A stretch of 64,000 nt of DNA from Mesorhizobium sp. WSM4306 (GCF_007003975.1 NZ_VFTC01000001.1:310001-374000), one strand, 5' to 3'. Positions 47,399 to 56,734 are shown, counted from the first letter of the stretch. The notes: generated from the sequence alone by a model not told the origin. Translations and numbers: made by a program.

Positions 47399-48264
47399 CG
47401 CTGCACATCGACATCCCAGAGGAGACGTTTGGCAGCATCCTGGCCAAGGCATTCCGCAACCGCTCCTTCCTCATCGGCTTCGCCATCACTGTGCTGGTGG
47501 TGGCAATGGCACTCATCTCCTATATCTGGACGCCTTACGACGTGACCAAGCTGGTGATCTCGGAAAAGACGCTCGCGCCCTCTTCGGCGCACTGGTTCGG
47601 CACCGATCATTTCGGCCGCGACATCCTGTCGATGATCATGGTCGGCGCCCGCAATTCGATCGCCGTGGCGTTGGTCGCGGTCGGCATCGGCATGGGCGTC
47701 GGCGTGCCGCTCGGCGCCTTCGCCGCCGCACGCGGCGGCTTTGTCGACGAGGCGCTGATGCGGCTGAACGACCTCGTCTTCGCCTTCCCGGCGCTGCTGT
47801 CGGCTATCATGATCACTGCCATCTTCGGACCGGGCGCGATCAACGCCATCATCGCCATCGGCATCTTCAACATCCCGGTGTTTGCGCGGGTCGCCCGCGC
47901 CGGCGCGCTGGCGATCTGGCCGCGCGAATTCATCCTCGCCGCCCGCGCCGCCGGCAAGAGCAAGACCCAGATTACAATCGAGCACGTGCTGCCCAACATC
48001 GCCACGTTGCTGCTGGTGCAAGGCACCATCCAGTTCGCGCTCGGCATCCTCGCGGAAGCCGGGCTGTCCTATGTCGGCCTCGGCGCGCAGCCGCCAATGC
48101 CGAGCTGGGGCCGCATGCTGTTCGACGCCCAGACGCGAATGGTGGTGGCGCCGTGGATGGCGATTTTCCCGGGCATGGCCATCGTCATCACCGTGCTTGG
48201 GCTCAACCTGCTCGGCGACGGCATTGCCGACATACTCGACCCAAAATCGCGGCGGCAGCGATGA
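47395..48264 (+). CDS. ABC transporter permease (DppC-like)
   Basis: This 289-aa protein has the DppC/OppC N terminus (one helix, then HWFGTDHFGRDILSMIM) and five more membrane segments. The EAA loop is REFILAARAAGKSKTQITIEHVLPN, shown here only as its landmark. It pairs with the preceding permease to form the channel. It overlaps both neighbours by ATGA (47395 and 48261), indicating translational coupling. Confidence 0.89.
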   Translation: MTLHIDIPEETFGSILAKAFRNRSFLIGFAITVLVVAMALISYIWTPYDVTKLVISEKTLAPSSAHWFGTDHFGRDILSMIMVGARNSIAVALVAVGIGMGVGVPLGAFAAARGGFVDEALMRLNDLVFAFPALLSAIMITAIFGPGAINAIIAIGIFNIPVFARVARAGALAIWPREFILAARAAGKSKTQITIEHVLPNIATLLLVQGTIQFALGILAEAGLSYVGLGAQPPMPSWGRMLFDAQTRMVVAPWMAIFPGMAIVITVLGLNLLGDGIADILDPKSRRQR

Positions 48265-49883
48265 GCCTGCTGGAGATCGAAAACCTGTCGCTTATGATCG
48301 GCGACACGCCGATCCTGAAGGCGGTCGAACTCTCTGTTGCGCCCGGCAAGGTGATGGGCTTGGTCGGCGAATCCGGCTCCGGCAAGTCGATGACGGCGCT
48401 GACCATCATGCAGCTTCTGCCATACGCGGCGCGCGCCAGCGGGCGCGTCTCTTTCGACGGCATCGACATCCTGGCGGCCACCGAGGACCAGATGTGCGCG
48501 CTGCGCGGCGACGATATCGGTATGGTTTTCCAGGAGCCGATGACGGCGCTCAATCCGGTGAAAACCATCGGCGAACAAGTCGCCGAAGGCATACGCTGGC
48601 ACACCAAGGCAAGCCGCGCCGACGCCGAAGACCGTGCTCGTAAAATGCTCGACCGGGTCGGCCTGCCCGAAGCGAAATTCCCGCTGTCTCGCTATCCGCA
48701 CGAACTGTCCGGCGGCCAGCGCCAGCGCGTCGTCATCGCCATCGCCTGCGCGCTGAAACCCAAGCTACTTATCGCCGACGAGCCGACGACGGCACTCGAC
48801 GTGGTGCTGCAGGCGCAGATTCTCGATTTGCTGCGCGGCCTTGTCAGCGAAAACCGCATGGGCCTGCTGTTGATCTCGCACGACCTCGGGGTCGTGACCG
48901 AGATGGCCGACCGTATCACCGTCCTGCGCCATGGCGAGGTGATGGAGACCGGTGACACTGCACGCACACTGTCGGAACAGCTGCATCCCTACACGCGCCA
49001 GCTGGCGCTGGCCTCGATGCATGTGCCGGCGCGCCCCAAAACCCATGCAGTGAGCCAGAGCAAGCCGCTGCTTGAGGTCGAAGGCGTGACGCGGGATTAT
49101 TCCGGCCGGCGCACTTCCCTGTTCCAACGCCCGACGCCAATCCGCGCTGTCGATGACGTCTCCCTGTCGTTGGCGCCCGGTCAATCGGTGGCGCTGGTCG
49201 GACGCTCCGGCTGCGGCAAGTCAACGCTCGCGCGCATGATCCTGGCGCTCGACAAATCGACATCGGGAACGATCCGCTTTCGCGGCGAGACCATCACCGG
49301 CAGGAGCGAGGCGGAGCTCAAAGCAGCGCGGCGCGACATGCAGGTGGTGTTCCAGGACCCTTACGGTTCCTTCGACCCGCGCCTGAGGGTCGAGAAACTG
49401 GTGGCCGAGCCGCTGCATGTGCTGGAGAAAAAGCCGACGCCTGCCGAGCGCCGCGAGATGGTGGCGCATGCGCTTCACGAAGTCGGCCTCGGCGTGAGCG
49501 ACATGGACAAATATCCACATGAATTCTCCGGCGGCCAGCGCCAGCGCCTGTCGATCGCCCGCGCCATCATCACACGCCCGAAATTGGTGGTCGCCGACGA
49601 GCCGGTCTCGGCACTCGACGTCTCGATCCGCGCCCAGATCCTCGATTTGTTCGCCGAGCTCAATCAGAAGCTCGGCATCGCCTATCTCTTCATCACCCAC
49701 GATCTGACCGTCGCCCGCGCCATCACCGACGAGGTGCTGGTCATGCATGACGGCAGGATCGTCGAGCGCGGCAAGACGAGCGACGTGCTCGATCATCCGC
49801 AGTCGGAGGCGGCCAAGGCGCTGGTCGCGGCAGCCCCGGATTTGCATCGGGCGATTGCACGGAGATTACAGGAACAAGGCTAG
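48261..49883 (+). CDS. Fused dual ABC ATPase (DppD-DppF type)
   Basis: This 540-aa protein holds two complete ABC ATPase domains. Domain 1 (about 1-250) has Walker A GESGSGKS, signature LSGGQRQRVVIAIA and Walker B LLIADEPTTALD. Domain 2 (about 275-530) has GRSGCGKST, FSGGQRQRLSIARA and LVVADEPVSALD. Each domain carries its switch His (ISHDLGV, ITHDLTV). In DppDF or OppDF systems these are usually two genes; here one polypeptide drives both permeases. It closes the operon. Confidence 0.92.
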   Translation: MSLLEIENLSLMIGDTPILKAVELSVAPGKVMGLVGESGSGKSMTALTIMQLLPYAARASGRVSFDGIDILAATEDQMCALRGDDIGMVFQEPMTALNPVKTIGEQVAEGIRWHTKASRADAEDRARKMLDRVGLPEAKFPLSRYPHELSGGQRQRVVIAIACALKPKLLIADEPTTALDVVLQAQILDLLRGLVSENRMGLLLISHDLGVVTEMADRITVLRHGEVMETGDTARTLSEQLHPYTRQLALASMHVPARPKTHAVSQSKPLLEVEGVTRDYSGRRTSLFQRPTPIRAVDDVSLSLAPGQSVALVGRSGCGKSTLARMILALDKSTSGTIRFRGETITGRSEAELKAARRDMQVVFQDPYGSFDPRLRVEKLVAEPLHVLEKKPTPAERREMVAHALHEVGLGVSDMDKYPHEFSGGQRQRLSIARAIITRPKLVVADEPVSALDVSIRAQILDLFAELNQKLGIAYLFITHDLTVARAITDEVLVMHDGRIVERGKTSDVLDHPQSEAAKALVAAAPDLHRAIARRLQEQG

Positions 49884-49899
49884 CGGCCAGGCGGCCGGC

Positions 49900-50325
49900 T
49901 TACTCCTCCGGCTTCACCATATCGACCGGGCTGATGTCGAGCAGGTCGAGCGTGCGGCGCAGCAGCCGCACCTCGCTCTCGGCCAGTTTCGAATCGGCCT
50001 TGGCGATTTCCGCCATGTGGCGTGCCAAAAGCTTGCGCCGTTCGACATCGAGATCACGAAACAGCGCGATGGCCTGCGAGCCGTTGGTCTCGTAGCCGAA
50101 CTCGTTGAGATATTCGATGACCGCGTCGATGCTGGTTTCCGGGATGCCGAAAGCGTCCTTGCAGATGCGCCGGAAGGCGACCATCTCGCTCTCCGACACC
50201 GAGCCGTCGGCGAGGATCATGCGAAACAACATCAGCAGTTCCGCCGACAGCACCGGGTCGTCGGCCACCTTGCGCACGCCGGGGTCGCCATCGAAGATCG
50301 AGCGTATCTGATCGAGCAATGCCAT
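49900..50325 (-). CDS. TerB-like (tellurite resistance/DUF533-type) helical protein
   Basis: This 141-aa all-helical protein has no signal peptide or membrane segment. LLMLFRMILADGSVSESEMVAF followed by RRICKDAFGIPE and ARHMAEIAKADSKLAESEVRLL carry the repeated Asp-Gly-x-Val-x2-x-Glu/Asp-x-Glu pattern of TerB domains, which may bind metal. It is not linked to a tellurite operon and is probably a general stress or membrane-associated factor. The start MALLDQIRSIF at 50325 excludes 34 residues unlike the family. Confidence 0.8.
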   Translation of the reverse strand: MALLDQIRSIFDGDPGVRKVADDPVLSAELLMLFRMILADGSVSESEMVAFRRICKDAFGIPETSIDAVIEYLNEFGYETNGSQAIALFRDLDVERRKLLARHMAEIAKADSKLAESEVRLLRRTLDLLDISPVDMVKPEE

Positions 50326-50530
50326 CGCCAACAGTGTCCCTTCCCCGAGCCCGCCCCAGTGCATATGACCCAAAACTGCGCAGCGGCTTTGGGATAATGA
50401 CATGCACCACAGGAAATCCAAGCGCAACGCGCCCTGATAGAGGTAGCGCGAAATCGGCCTTGCGCAAAGCGGGTTGCCGTGGTCGAAGGCGCGGCGCCAC
50501 CTTTCCCGCCGGAATGCTCAGAAAATCCCG

Positions 50531-51316
50531 ATGATCGACCTCGCTGCCCAGACCGTTGTCATGCTCGCCTTCGCCGCCTTTGCAGCCGGCTTTGTCGATT
50601 CGATAGCCGGTGGCGGCGGCCTGATCACCATTCCAGCGCTGCTGCTAGCCGGTTTCCCGCCGGCCGCGGCACTCGGAACCAACAAGCTGCAGGGCATTTT
50701 CGGCACCGGCTCGGCGACCATACACTACGCCTTGAATGGCCATGTCGAATTGCGGCGCCAGCTGCCGTCAGCCCTTCTCGCCTTTGCCGGCAGTGCCGTG
50801 GGCGCCTTGCTGGCGGCCTTCGTGCCGGGCGACCTCTTGCGGGCGCTGCTGCCGCTGCTGTTGATCGCCATCGCGATCTACTTCGCCGTGAAGCCCAACA
50901 TGAACGATGTCGACCGCGCCGAGCGCCTGTCGCCCTTTCTGTTCGGACTGACCGTTGCCCCTTTGGTCGGCTTTTATGACGGCCTGTTCGGGCCGGGAGC
51001 CGGCTCCTTCTACATGCTGGCCTTCGTCAGCCTCGCCGGCTTCGGCGTGCTGAAGGCAACCGCACACACCAAGCTGCTCAATTTCGCCTCCAACATCGGC
51101 GGCTTCGTCGTCTTTGCCGTGGCCGGCGTCATATACTGGAAGATCGGGCTGATGATGGGCGTCGCCCAGTTCCTTGGCGCGCGCCTCGGCGCCAGCCTTG
51201 CCATCCGCATCGGCGCACGGCTGATCAAGCCGCTGCTGGTGATCATCTGCCTGGCGCTGGCGATCAGGCTGCTGGCCGATCCGGCAAACCCATTGCGCCA
51301 GCTAATTGGTGTATAA
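50531..51316 (+). CDS. Sulfite exporter TauE/SafE family permease
   Basis: This 261-aa protein has about seven or eight hydrophobic segments and TSUP family features: DSIAGGGGLITIPALLLAG near the N terminus and FGPGAGSFYMLAFVSLAGFG in the second half. Members move sulfite, sulfoacetate or other sulfur anions. The ATG at 50531 is chosen. The neighbours give no hint of a sulfur pathway, so the substrate is open. Confidence 0.86.
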   Translation: MIDLAAQTVVMLAFAAFAAGFVDSIAGGGGLITIPALLLAGFPPAAALGTNKLQGIFGTGSATIHYALNGHVELRRQLPSALLAFAGSAVGALLAAFVPGDLLRALLPLLLIAIAIYFAVKPNMNDVDRAERLSPFLFGLTVAPLVGFYDGLFGPGAGSFYMLAFVSLAGFGVLKATAHTKLLNFASNIGGFVVFAVAGVIYWKIGLMMGVAQFLGARLGASLAIRIGARLIKPLLVIICLALAIRLLADPANPLRQLIGV

Positions 51317-51334
51317 GCCCACGCCCTGATAGAA

Positions 51335-51367
51335 TGTGGTCGTACGAATCATGTTGGAGGGACCACA
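51335..51367 (+). promoter_or_regulatory. Hairpin masking the SD of the small membrane peptide
   Basis: TGTGGTC (51335-51341) and GACCACA (51361-51367) are perfect inverted repeats. They bracket the SD GGAGGG (51356-51361) just before the ATG at 51369. In mRNA the hairpin would partly hide the ribosome binding site, so it could regulate translation. Confidence 0.4.
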
Positions 51368-51368
51368 C

Positions 51369-51539
51369 ATGAATCTTAGTGCACCCACTCAGCTTATTTT
51401 CATTATTTCCCTTGTTATCGCCATCATCGGCGTGCTCGCCGCGCTTGGCGTTCTTGCGTTTATTCCCGTGGCATCGGTCTGGATTATGCTCATCGCCTAC
51501 ATCGTGCTTGCCGCCGGCTGCATGATGCGCGGCGCCTGA
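51369..51539 (+). CDS. Small hydrophobic membrane peptide (56 aa)
   Basis: This 56-aa protein has two closely spaced membrane segments (LIFIISLVIAIIGVLAALGVL and VWIMLIAYIVLAAGCMM) joined by a short turn with FIPVAS. It has a strong SD (GGAGGG) and its own terminator, so it is expressed as a single short transcript. I do not recognise the family. Small double-helix peptides of this kind occur in many rhizobia. It may be regulatory or stabilise membrane proteins. Confidence 0.7.
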   Translation: MNLSAPTQLIFIISLVIAIIGVLAALGVLAFIPVASVWIMLIAYIVLAAGCMMRGA

Positions 51540-51563
51540 GCATCCAACTCTCAGGTAACCGAG

Positions 51564-51590
51564 GCGCCCGGCCAAAAGCCGGGCGCTTTT
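51564..51590 (+). terminator. Strong intrinsic terminator
   Basis: GCGCCCGGC-CAAAA-GCCGGGCGC-TTTT: a perfect 9-bp GC-rich stem, 5-nt loop and T tract, 24 nt after the stop of the small membrane peptide. Confidence 0.88.
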
Positions 51591-51652
51591 GATTCCGGCC
51601 CCTTTTGATTCGGATCGGGGCTCTGCTAGATTTGATCGGCAAAGGATGGCCT

Positions 51653-52477
51653 ATGCCGATCGAGATGCAGCGCCGCAAGGAACAGGACCTCTCCATCGCC
51701 GGGCGGTTCGAGATGCGCCGGCGGGCTCCGCCGCCCGCGCTCGAGGGCATTGTGTCGGACATTTGCGGCTATCGCGAAACCGCGCCCGGCCATTTCCGCA
51801 ACATCGAATATGCCTCGCTGACCGTGCCGCTGGTGGTTAGCTTCGCCGAGCCGTTCGCCATCGGGCTCGGCCGCAACCCCGGCGATAATGACCGTTTCGC
51901 CAGTTTCGCCGCCGGCCTGTTTGCCGGCCCGGTAATGATCGAGTCCTTCGGCGCCTGCTGCTGCGTGCAGATCAACTTCACCCCGCTCGGCGCCCGCCGC
52001 TTCTTCGGCTTGCCTATGAGCGAGCTGACCGACAGCATGGTCGCGCTCGACGATGTGCTTGGCCCCGAGGGCATGGCGCTGCGCGAAAGGCTTGGCAATG
52101 CATCGGATTGGGCGGCGCGTTTCGACCTTGCCGAGGCCTTCGTCGCCACCCGTCTCGGGCATGCCGCCGATACGTCGCCTGAAATTGCCTGGGCCTATGA
52201 ACGCATCGTCACATCTGGCGGCCGGACCCGCATTTCGACCATCGCCGAGAAACTGGGCTGGAGCCGCAAACATCTCGCCGGCAAGTTCTCCGATGCGACC
52301 GGCATCAGGCCGAAGACGCTGTCGCGCATCGTGCGTTTCAACCGGGCGCTCGGCCTGTCTCGGCAGGACCAAAGCGACTGGGCCGATATCGCCGCCGATT
52401 GCGGCTATGCCGACCAGGCGCATCTGGTGCGCGAGTTTCGCCAGCTCGCCGGCGATCCGCCAACGGCGCTGAGGTAA
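51653..52477 (+). CDS. AraC family transcriptional regulator
   Basis: This 274-aa protein has an N-terminal ligand-type domain of about 160 residues and a C-terminal double HTH of the AraC/XylS type (ISTIAEKLGWSRKHLAGKF, then DIAADCGYADQAHLVREFRQL). The ATG at 51653 has AAGGA just upstream. It sits 72 nt before a VOC-family gene on the same strand, and may control it or be co-transcribed with it. The ligand is unknown. Confidence 0.85.
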   Translation: MPIEMQRRKEQDLSIAGRFEMRRRAPPPALEGIVSDICGYRETAPGHFRNIEYASLTVPLVVSFAEPFAIGLGRNPGDNDRFASFAAGLFAGPVMIESFGACCCVQINFTPLGARRFFGLPMSELTDSMVALDDVLGPEGMALRERLGNASDWAARFDLAEAFVATRLGHAADTSPEIAWAYERIVTSGGRTRISTIAEKLGWSRKHLAGKFSDATGIRPKTLSRIVRFNRALGLSRQDQSDWADIAADCGYADQAHLVREFRQLAGDPPTALR

Positions 52478-52549
52478 CATTTCTTCAAGACCGGCGAGCC
52501 GCCTTCGAACAGAGTGGGTTGTCGACCAACCCGATTGAAGGAGATTTTC

Positions 52550-52969
52550 ATGCCAGCCACCAATGAAGCACCCCGGCTCTACCCGGCGCTGCGCTACAAG
52601 AATGCAGGAAAAATGATCGACTGGCTGTGCGAGGCCTTCAGCTTCGAGGTCCGCGCCCGCTATGGCGAGGGCGACATCGTGCACCACGCCGAACTCACTT
52701 TCGGTTCCTCCCTGATCATGCTGGGCACGGCGCGCAGCGACGATTACGGCAAGATGGTCGGCGAGCCCGGCTCCGGCGGCGGCAAGTCGATCTATGTCGC
52801 CGTCGATGATGCCGACGCCGCCCATGCCCGGGCCAAAAAGGCCGGTGCCACGATCATCCAGGAACTGACCGACCGCGACTACGGCAGCCGCGAATTCATC
52901 TGCCGCGACCCGGAAGGCAATGTCTGGTCGTTTGGCACGTATTGGCCGAAGGCCGGCGAGAAGGCGTAA
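52550..52969 (+). CDS. VOC family protein (glyoxalase/bleomycin resistance, PhnB-like)
   Basis: This 139-aa protein is one beta-alpha-beta-beta-beta pair of the vicinal oxygen chelate fold: LYPALRYKNAGKMIDWLCEA at the start and DRDYGSREFICRDPEGNVWSF at the end, with His and Glu as candidate metal ligands. Such proteins bind or modify small electrophiles and antibiotics. An SD (GAAGGAG) precedes the ATG at 52550. The upstream AraC regulator is the likely control. Confidence 0.85.
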   Translation: MPATNEAPRLYPALRYKNAGKMIDWLCEAFSFEVRARYGEGDIVHHAELTFGSSLIMLGTARSDDYGKMVGEPGSGGGKSIYVAVDDADAAHARAKKAGATIIQELTDRDYGSREFICRDPEGNVWSFGTYWPKAGEKA

Positions 52970-53015
52970 GTCGGAAGCGCTGCGGACCTGAGATTTGCCG
53001 CCGAAGTTTGAACTT

Positions 53016-53071
53016 CGTCATCCCAGGGCGAAGCAGGAGCGAAGCTCCGTCGCGGAGACCCTGGGATCCAT
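53016..53071 (+). repeat. Palindromic intergenic repeat, copy A
   Basis: CGTCATCCCAGGG ... CCCTGGGATCCAT is a 56-bp element with an imperfect internal inverted repeat. Its reverse complement recurs as copy B at 53141-53198. It lies between the VOC gene and cobQ. Confidence 0.65.
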
Positions 53072-53140
53072 TCCGTGACCTTGACCGTGGAATGCAACGG
53101 AGCAAAATTCTGCACCGCAGCGGCGCTCATCTGTCGCGGC

Positions 53141-53198
53141 ATGGATCCTCGGGTCTGCGCCGCGGCGCTACGCTCCTTGCTCCGCCCGTGGATGACGA
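53141..53198 (-). repeat. Palindromic intergenic repeat, copy B (inverted)
   Basis: Read on the minus strand, this 58-bp element matches copy A closely (CGTCATCC.., GGAGCGTAGC.., GGATCCAT). The two form a head-to-head inverted pair with about 70 nt between them, like REP/BIME elements downstream of convergent genes. Confidence 0.6.
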
Positions 53199-53244
53199 CC
53201 TATGGGAGAGCTTCAATCTCAAAGGTATGCGGCTTGCTGCTCAC

Positions 53245-54720
53245 CTACCTGGCCAGCCCGAAGATGGCATCACAATCGAGATGGGTCTCCAGCTCGGCTG
53301 CGATGTCGTCCAGCGCCTTTTCCACCTCGGCGCGATAGTCGATGCCGCCGCCCTTGACGCCAAGGCCGGCAAGATACGCGGCCCGGAAGGCGTCGGCGGA
53401 AAATAGGCCGTGCAGATAGGTGCCGAAAACCTTACCGTCGGCGGATATGGCGCCGTCATCGGCGCCGTTGATGACGGCGGACGGCCTCGCCGTGTCCGGC
53501 CCCGTGGTGCGGCCGAGATGGATTTCGTAGCCTTCGAGCGGCAGGCCGAACGGCACCGAGCGGGCGCTGACATTGCGCACTGTTTTTTCCGGCTCCATCA
53601 CCGTCTCTATGTCGAGCAGGCCGAGCCCTTCGGCCTCGGTGACGCTGCCTTCGATGCCGTCGGGGTCGCGCACCATGCGGCCCAGCATCTGGAAGCCGCC
53701 GCAGATACCAACGACATGGCCACCGCGTTTGCGATGCGCGAGGAGATCGCGATCCCAGCCATTCTCGCGGAACTTTATGAGATCGCCGATCGTCGATTTC
53801 GAGCCGGGAATGACCACCAGGCCGGCATCCTCCGGCAAGCGGTGCCCCGGCGGCACGAACACCACTTCGACCTGCGGCTCGGCATTGAGCGGATCGAGGT
53901 CGTCGAAATTGGCGATGCGGCCGAGCATCGGCACGGCGACTTTCAACGCCCGCTTCTCGCCGGACGCGAGACGTTCGAGCACGACGGAATCCTCCGAAGG
54001 CAATCGCGCCGCCGCCTTCAGCCACGGCACGACGCCAAAACACCGCCAGCCGGTGAATTGATCGATCGCCCTGATGCCGTCGTCGAACAGCGAGACGTCG
54101 CCGCGAAACTTGTTGATGAGGTAGCCGACGATCATGCGCCGGTCTTCCTCCGGCAGGATCAGATGCGTACCGGCGACCGAGGCGATGACGCCGCCGCGGT
54201 CGATGTCGCCGACCAGGATCACCGGCACATTGGCGCGCGTGGCAAAGCCCATATTGGCGATGTCGCGGGCCCTCAGATTGATCTCGGCCGGCGAGCCCGC
54301 CCCTTCGACGATGACCAGATCGGCGCCCTCACCGACCTTGCCCCAGGAGCCCAGCACGGCGTCCATCAGCCCTGCTTTCATAGTCTGGTAGTCGCGCGCT
54401 CGCGCCTCGCCGAACACCTTGCCCTGCACGATCACCTGCGAACCGATGTCGCTCTGGGGTTTGAGCAGCACCGGATTCATATGCACGGTCGGCTGCACAC
54501 CACAGGCCAGCGCTTGCAGCCATTGCCCACGGCCAATCTCGCCGCCGCCGGCGCGGTTGTCGCTGGGAATGTCGGCAACGGCGGCGTTGTTCGACATGTT
54601 CTGCGGCTTGAACGGCCTGACCCTCAGCCCGCGATTCCTTGCCGCGCGGCAGAGCCCCGCCACCAGCACCGTCTTGCCAACATCCGAGCCGGTGCCTTGC
54701 AGCATGATTGCTTTGGCCAT
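53245..54720 (-). CDS. cobQ: Cobyric acid synthase CobQ
   Basis: This 491-aa enzyme amidates adenosylcobyrinic acid a,c-diamide at four sites using glutamine and ATP. The N-terminal dethiobiotin-synthetase-like ATP domain has QGTGSDVGKTVLVAGLCRAA and KPQNMSNNAAV. The C-terminal class I glutaminase domain has the nucleophile Cys in VVGICGGFQMLGRMV and His in GTYLHGLFS. It belongs to the aerobic B12 pathway. No other cob genes or cobalamin riboswitch are seen nearby. The upstream cupin gene starts 4 nt away on the same strand, so they may be co-transcribed. Confidence 0.93.
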   Translation of the reverse strand: MAKAIMLQGTGSDVGKTVLVAGLCRAARNRGLRVRPFKPQNMSNNAAVADIPSDNRAGGGEIGRGQWLQALACGVQPTVHMNPVLLKPQSDIGSQVIVQGKVFGEARARDYQTMKAGLMDAVLGSWGKVGEGADLVIVEGAGSPAEINLRARDIANMGFATRANVPVILVGDIDRGGVIASVAGTHLILPEEDRRMIVGYLINKFRGDVSLFDDGIRAIDQFTGWRCFGVVPWLKAAARLPSEDSVVLERLASGEKRALKVAVPMLGRIANFDDLDPLNAEPQVEVVFVPPGHRLPEDAGLVVIPGSKSTIGDLIKFRENGWDRDLLAHRKRGGHVVGICGGFQMLGRMVRDPDGIEGSVTEAEGLGLLDIETVMEPEKTVRNVSARSVPFGLPLEGYEIHLGRTTGPDTARPSAVINGADDGAISADGKVFGTYLHGLFSADAFRAAYLAGLGVKGGGIDYRAEVEKALDDIAAELETHLDCDAIFGLAR

Positions 54721-54723
54721 GGC

Positions 54724-55356
54724 TCAGCCCCTGCCCTGCGCGCCGGGAACGGTCGACTTCTGTGCCAGCGGCCCGCCGCGCCAGATGTAGAGCGCCAGCA
54801 GCGGCTCGTCGCCGGTGCGCATGGCATGGCTGACATTGGAGGCGTGATGGATCACCTCGCCCGCCTGTCGGACATGAAAGTCGCCCTCGCCCATCCGCCA
54901 TTCGGTGCCGCCGGTCAGCGGAATGTAGATCTCCTCGGCAATATGATGGTGGTCGGGATAGGTAATATCAGGTCCGAGGATCAGCAGGCCGGCCGCGACT
55001 TCGTCATTGGCGAAATGACCGCGCAGTCCAAAAACCTCCAGCCAGCCATATTTCTGCAGGAACGCCTCGCCGAAATCCGCTGCGTTGTAGGTCTGTCCCC
55101 AGCGGAGATCGTTACGGTGCTCCGCCAGTAGCCGCACCAGAGGCTGCGCATCCGGCGGCGCCAGTTCAGCGATTCGGTCGAGCTGATCGAGGCACGGCTG
55201 TCTATGCGGTTCGAGCGCACGGGCCGGCATTGTCCAGTCGATTCGGGCGACAGCGTCCCGCACCAGCGCATTGTCCACGCCCCGGAGATAGGCATGGAAG
55301 CGATCGAGCAGTTCATCGAAATATGTCGGCACTCTCTGCTCCGTTGATCCATTCAT
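54724..55356 (-). CDS. Dimethylsulfoniopropionate lyase family protein (cupin)
   Basis: This 210-aa protein has an N-terminal helical part (residues 1-95) and a C-terminal cupin. The metal-binding motif is YPDHHHIAEEIYIPLTG, giving two His, a Glu and a Tyr, with a second His in ASNVSHAMRTGDE. This layout resembles the DddL/DddQ/DddW DMSP lyases, which release dimethylsulfide and acrylate. Not all family members are active, and the substrate here could be another small zwitterion. It lies next to cobQ, 4 nt apart, and is divergent from an acyl-CoA dehydrogenase. Confidence 0.72.
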   Translation of the reverse strand: MNGSTEQRVPTYFDELLDRFHAYLRGVDNALVRDAVARIDWTMPARALEPHRQPCLDQLDRIAELAPPDAQPLVRLLAEHRNDLRWGQTYNAADFGEAFLQKYGWLEVFGLRGHFANDEVAAGLLILGPDITYPDHHHIAEEIYIPLTGGTEWRMGEGDFHVRQAGEVIHHASNVSHAMRTGDEPLLALYIWRGGPLAQKSTVPGAQGRG

Positions 55357-55483
55357 GCACAGCCGCTGCGCGGCAGGCCGGGTTGCGCGGCGGCATCATT
55401 GGTCTAGATTGGGCGGCGCGCAAAGCCAAAAACAACAGGCCAGCAAGCCAACCCCCAGCAATGGGAAACACAGGGAGCACGCC

Positions 55484-56650
55484 ATGGACGCCGCGGTCGA
55501 TGCGAGCACCAGCCAGTTCGAACTCAACGAGGAGCAGCGCGCCATCCAGGAGATGGCGCAGGCCTTCGCCGCCGATCGCGTCGCGCCCAATGCACTCGAA
55601 TGGGACCGGGCAAAACACTTTCCCGCCGATGTGATCCGCGAGACAGGCCCGCTTGGCCTCGGCGGCATCTATGTCAGGGACGATGTCGGCGGTTCGGCAC
55701 TCGGCCGGCTCGACGCCGTGCTGATCTTCGAAGCGCTGGCGCACGCCGATCCAGCCTTCTCCTCCTTCATCTCGATCCACAACATGGCGGCGTCGATGAT
55801 CGACCGCTTCGGCAATGACGAGCAGCGCCAGCGCTTCCTGCCGAAGCTGACGTCAATGGAATGGCTGGCAAGCTACTGCCTGACCGAACCGGGCTCCGGC
55901 TCCGACGCCGCGGCGCTGAAGACGCGCGCGGTGAAGAACGGCGACGACTATGTGCTCAACGGCGCCAAGCAGTTCATTTCCGGCGCCGGCGACAGCGACC
56001 TTTATGTCGTCATGGCGCGCACCGGCGCCGATGGTCCGAAGGGCATTTCCACCTTCGTCGTGCCCAAGGATGCGCCCGGCCTCGCCTTCGGCGCCAACGA
56101 GCACAAGATGGGCTGGCACATGCAGTCGACCCGCCAGGTCATCTTCGAAGATTGCAAGGTGCCGGCTGAAAATCTGCTGTCGGGTGAAGGCGCCGGTTTC
56201 GGCATCGCCATGGCCGGGCTCGACGGCGGCCGCCTCAACATCGCGGCCTGTTCGCTCGGCGGCGCGCAATCGGCGCTCGACAAGGCGCTGGCCTACACAG
56301 GCGAGCGCAAGGCCTTCGGCTCCAAGATCAACCAGTTCCAGGCGCTGCAGTTCCGGCTGGCCGACATGGAGACCGAATTGCAGGCAGCGCGCATCTTTCT
56401 CTACGCCGCTGCCTCGAAACTCGACCGCAAGGCGGCGGACGCCGGCAAATGGTCGGCGATGGCCAAGCGCTTCGTCACCGATATCGGCTTCAACGTCGCC
56501 AACGAGGCGCTGCAACTGCATGGCGGCTATGGCTATCTGCACGATTACGGCATCGAAAAACTGGTCCGCGACCTGCGCGTCCACCAGATCCTCGAAGGCA
56601 CCAACGAGATCATGCGCGTGATCATAGCGCGGGCACTGATCGGCCGGTAG
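55484..56650 (+). CDS. Acyl-CoA dehydrogenase (isobutyryl-CoA dehydrogenase-like)
   Basis: This 388-aa FAD enzyme has the ACAD landmarks [17 protein letters not shown], the substrate and FAD loop [15 protein letters not shown], and the catalytic Glu region [19 protein letters not shown] followed by [11 protein letters not shown]. It probably oxidises isobutyryl-CoA in valine breakdown, because mmsB (3-hydroxyisobutyrate dehydrogenase) follows on the same strand. The start [10 protein letters not shown] at 55484 is preferred. Its stop (56648-56650) is one base from the start of an inverted heptamer repeat. Confidence 0.86.
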   Translation: MDAAVDASTSQFELNEEQRAIQEMAQAFAADRVAPNALEWDRAKHFPADVIRETGPLGLGGIYVRDDVGGSALGRLDAVLIFEALAHADPAFSSFISIHNMAASMIDRFGNDEQRQRFLPKLTSMEWLASYCLTEPGSGSDAAALKTRAVKNGDDYVLNGAKQFISGAGDSDLYVVMARTGADGPKGISTFVVPKDAPGLAFGANEHKMGWHMQSTRQVIFEDCKVPAENLLSGEGAGFGIAMAGLDGGRLNIAACSLGGAQSALDKALAYTGERKAFGSKINQFQALQFRLADMETELQAARIFLYAAASKLDRKAADAGKWSAMAKRFVTDIGFNVANEALQLHGGYGYLHDYGIEKLVRDLRVHQILEGTNEIMRVIIARALIGR

Positions 56651-56651
56651 C

Positions 56652-56734
<83 letters not shown>

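Noticed and set aside
53410..55131. 573-aa plus-strand open frame opposite cobQ and the cupin gene
   Set aside because: Antisense to two domain-supported genes and without motifs of its own.
54700..55500. Cobalamin riboswitch near cobQ
   Set aside because: No B12-box-like segment or suitable leader is visible; cobQ starts 4 nt after another gene.
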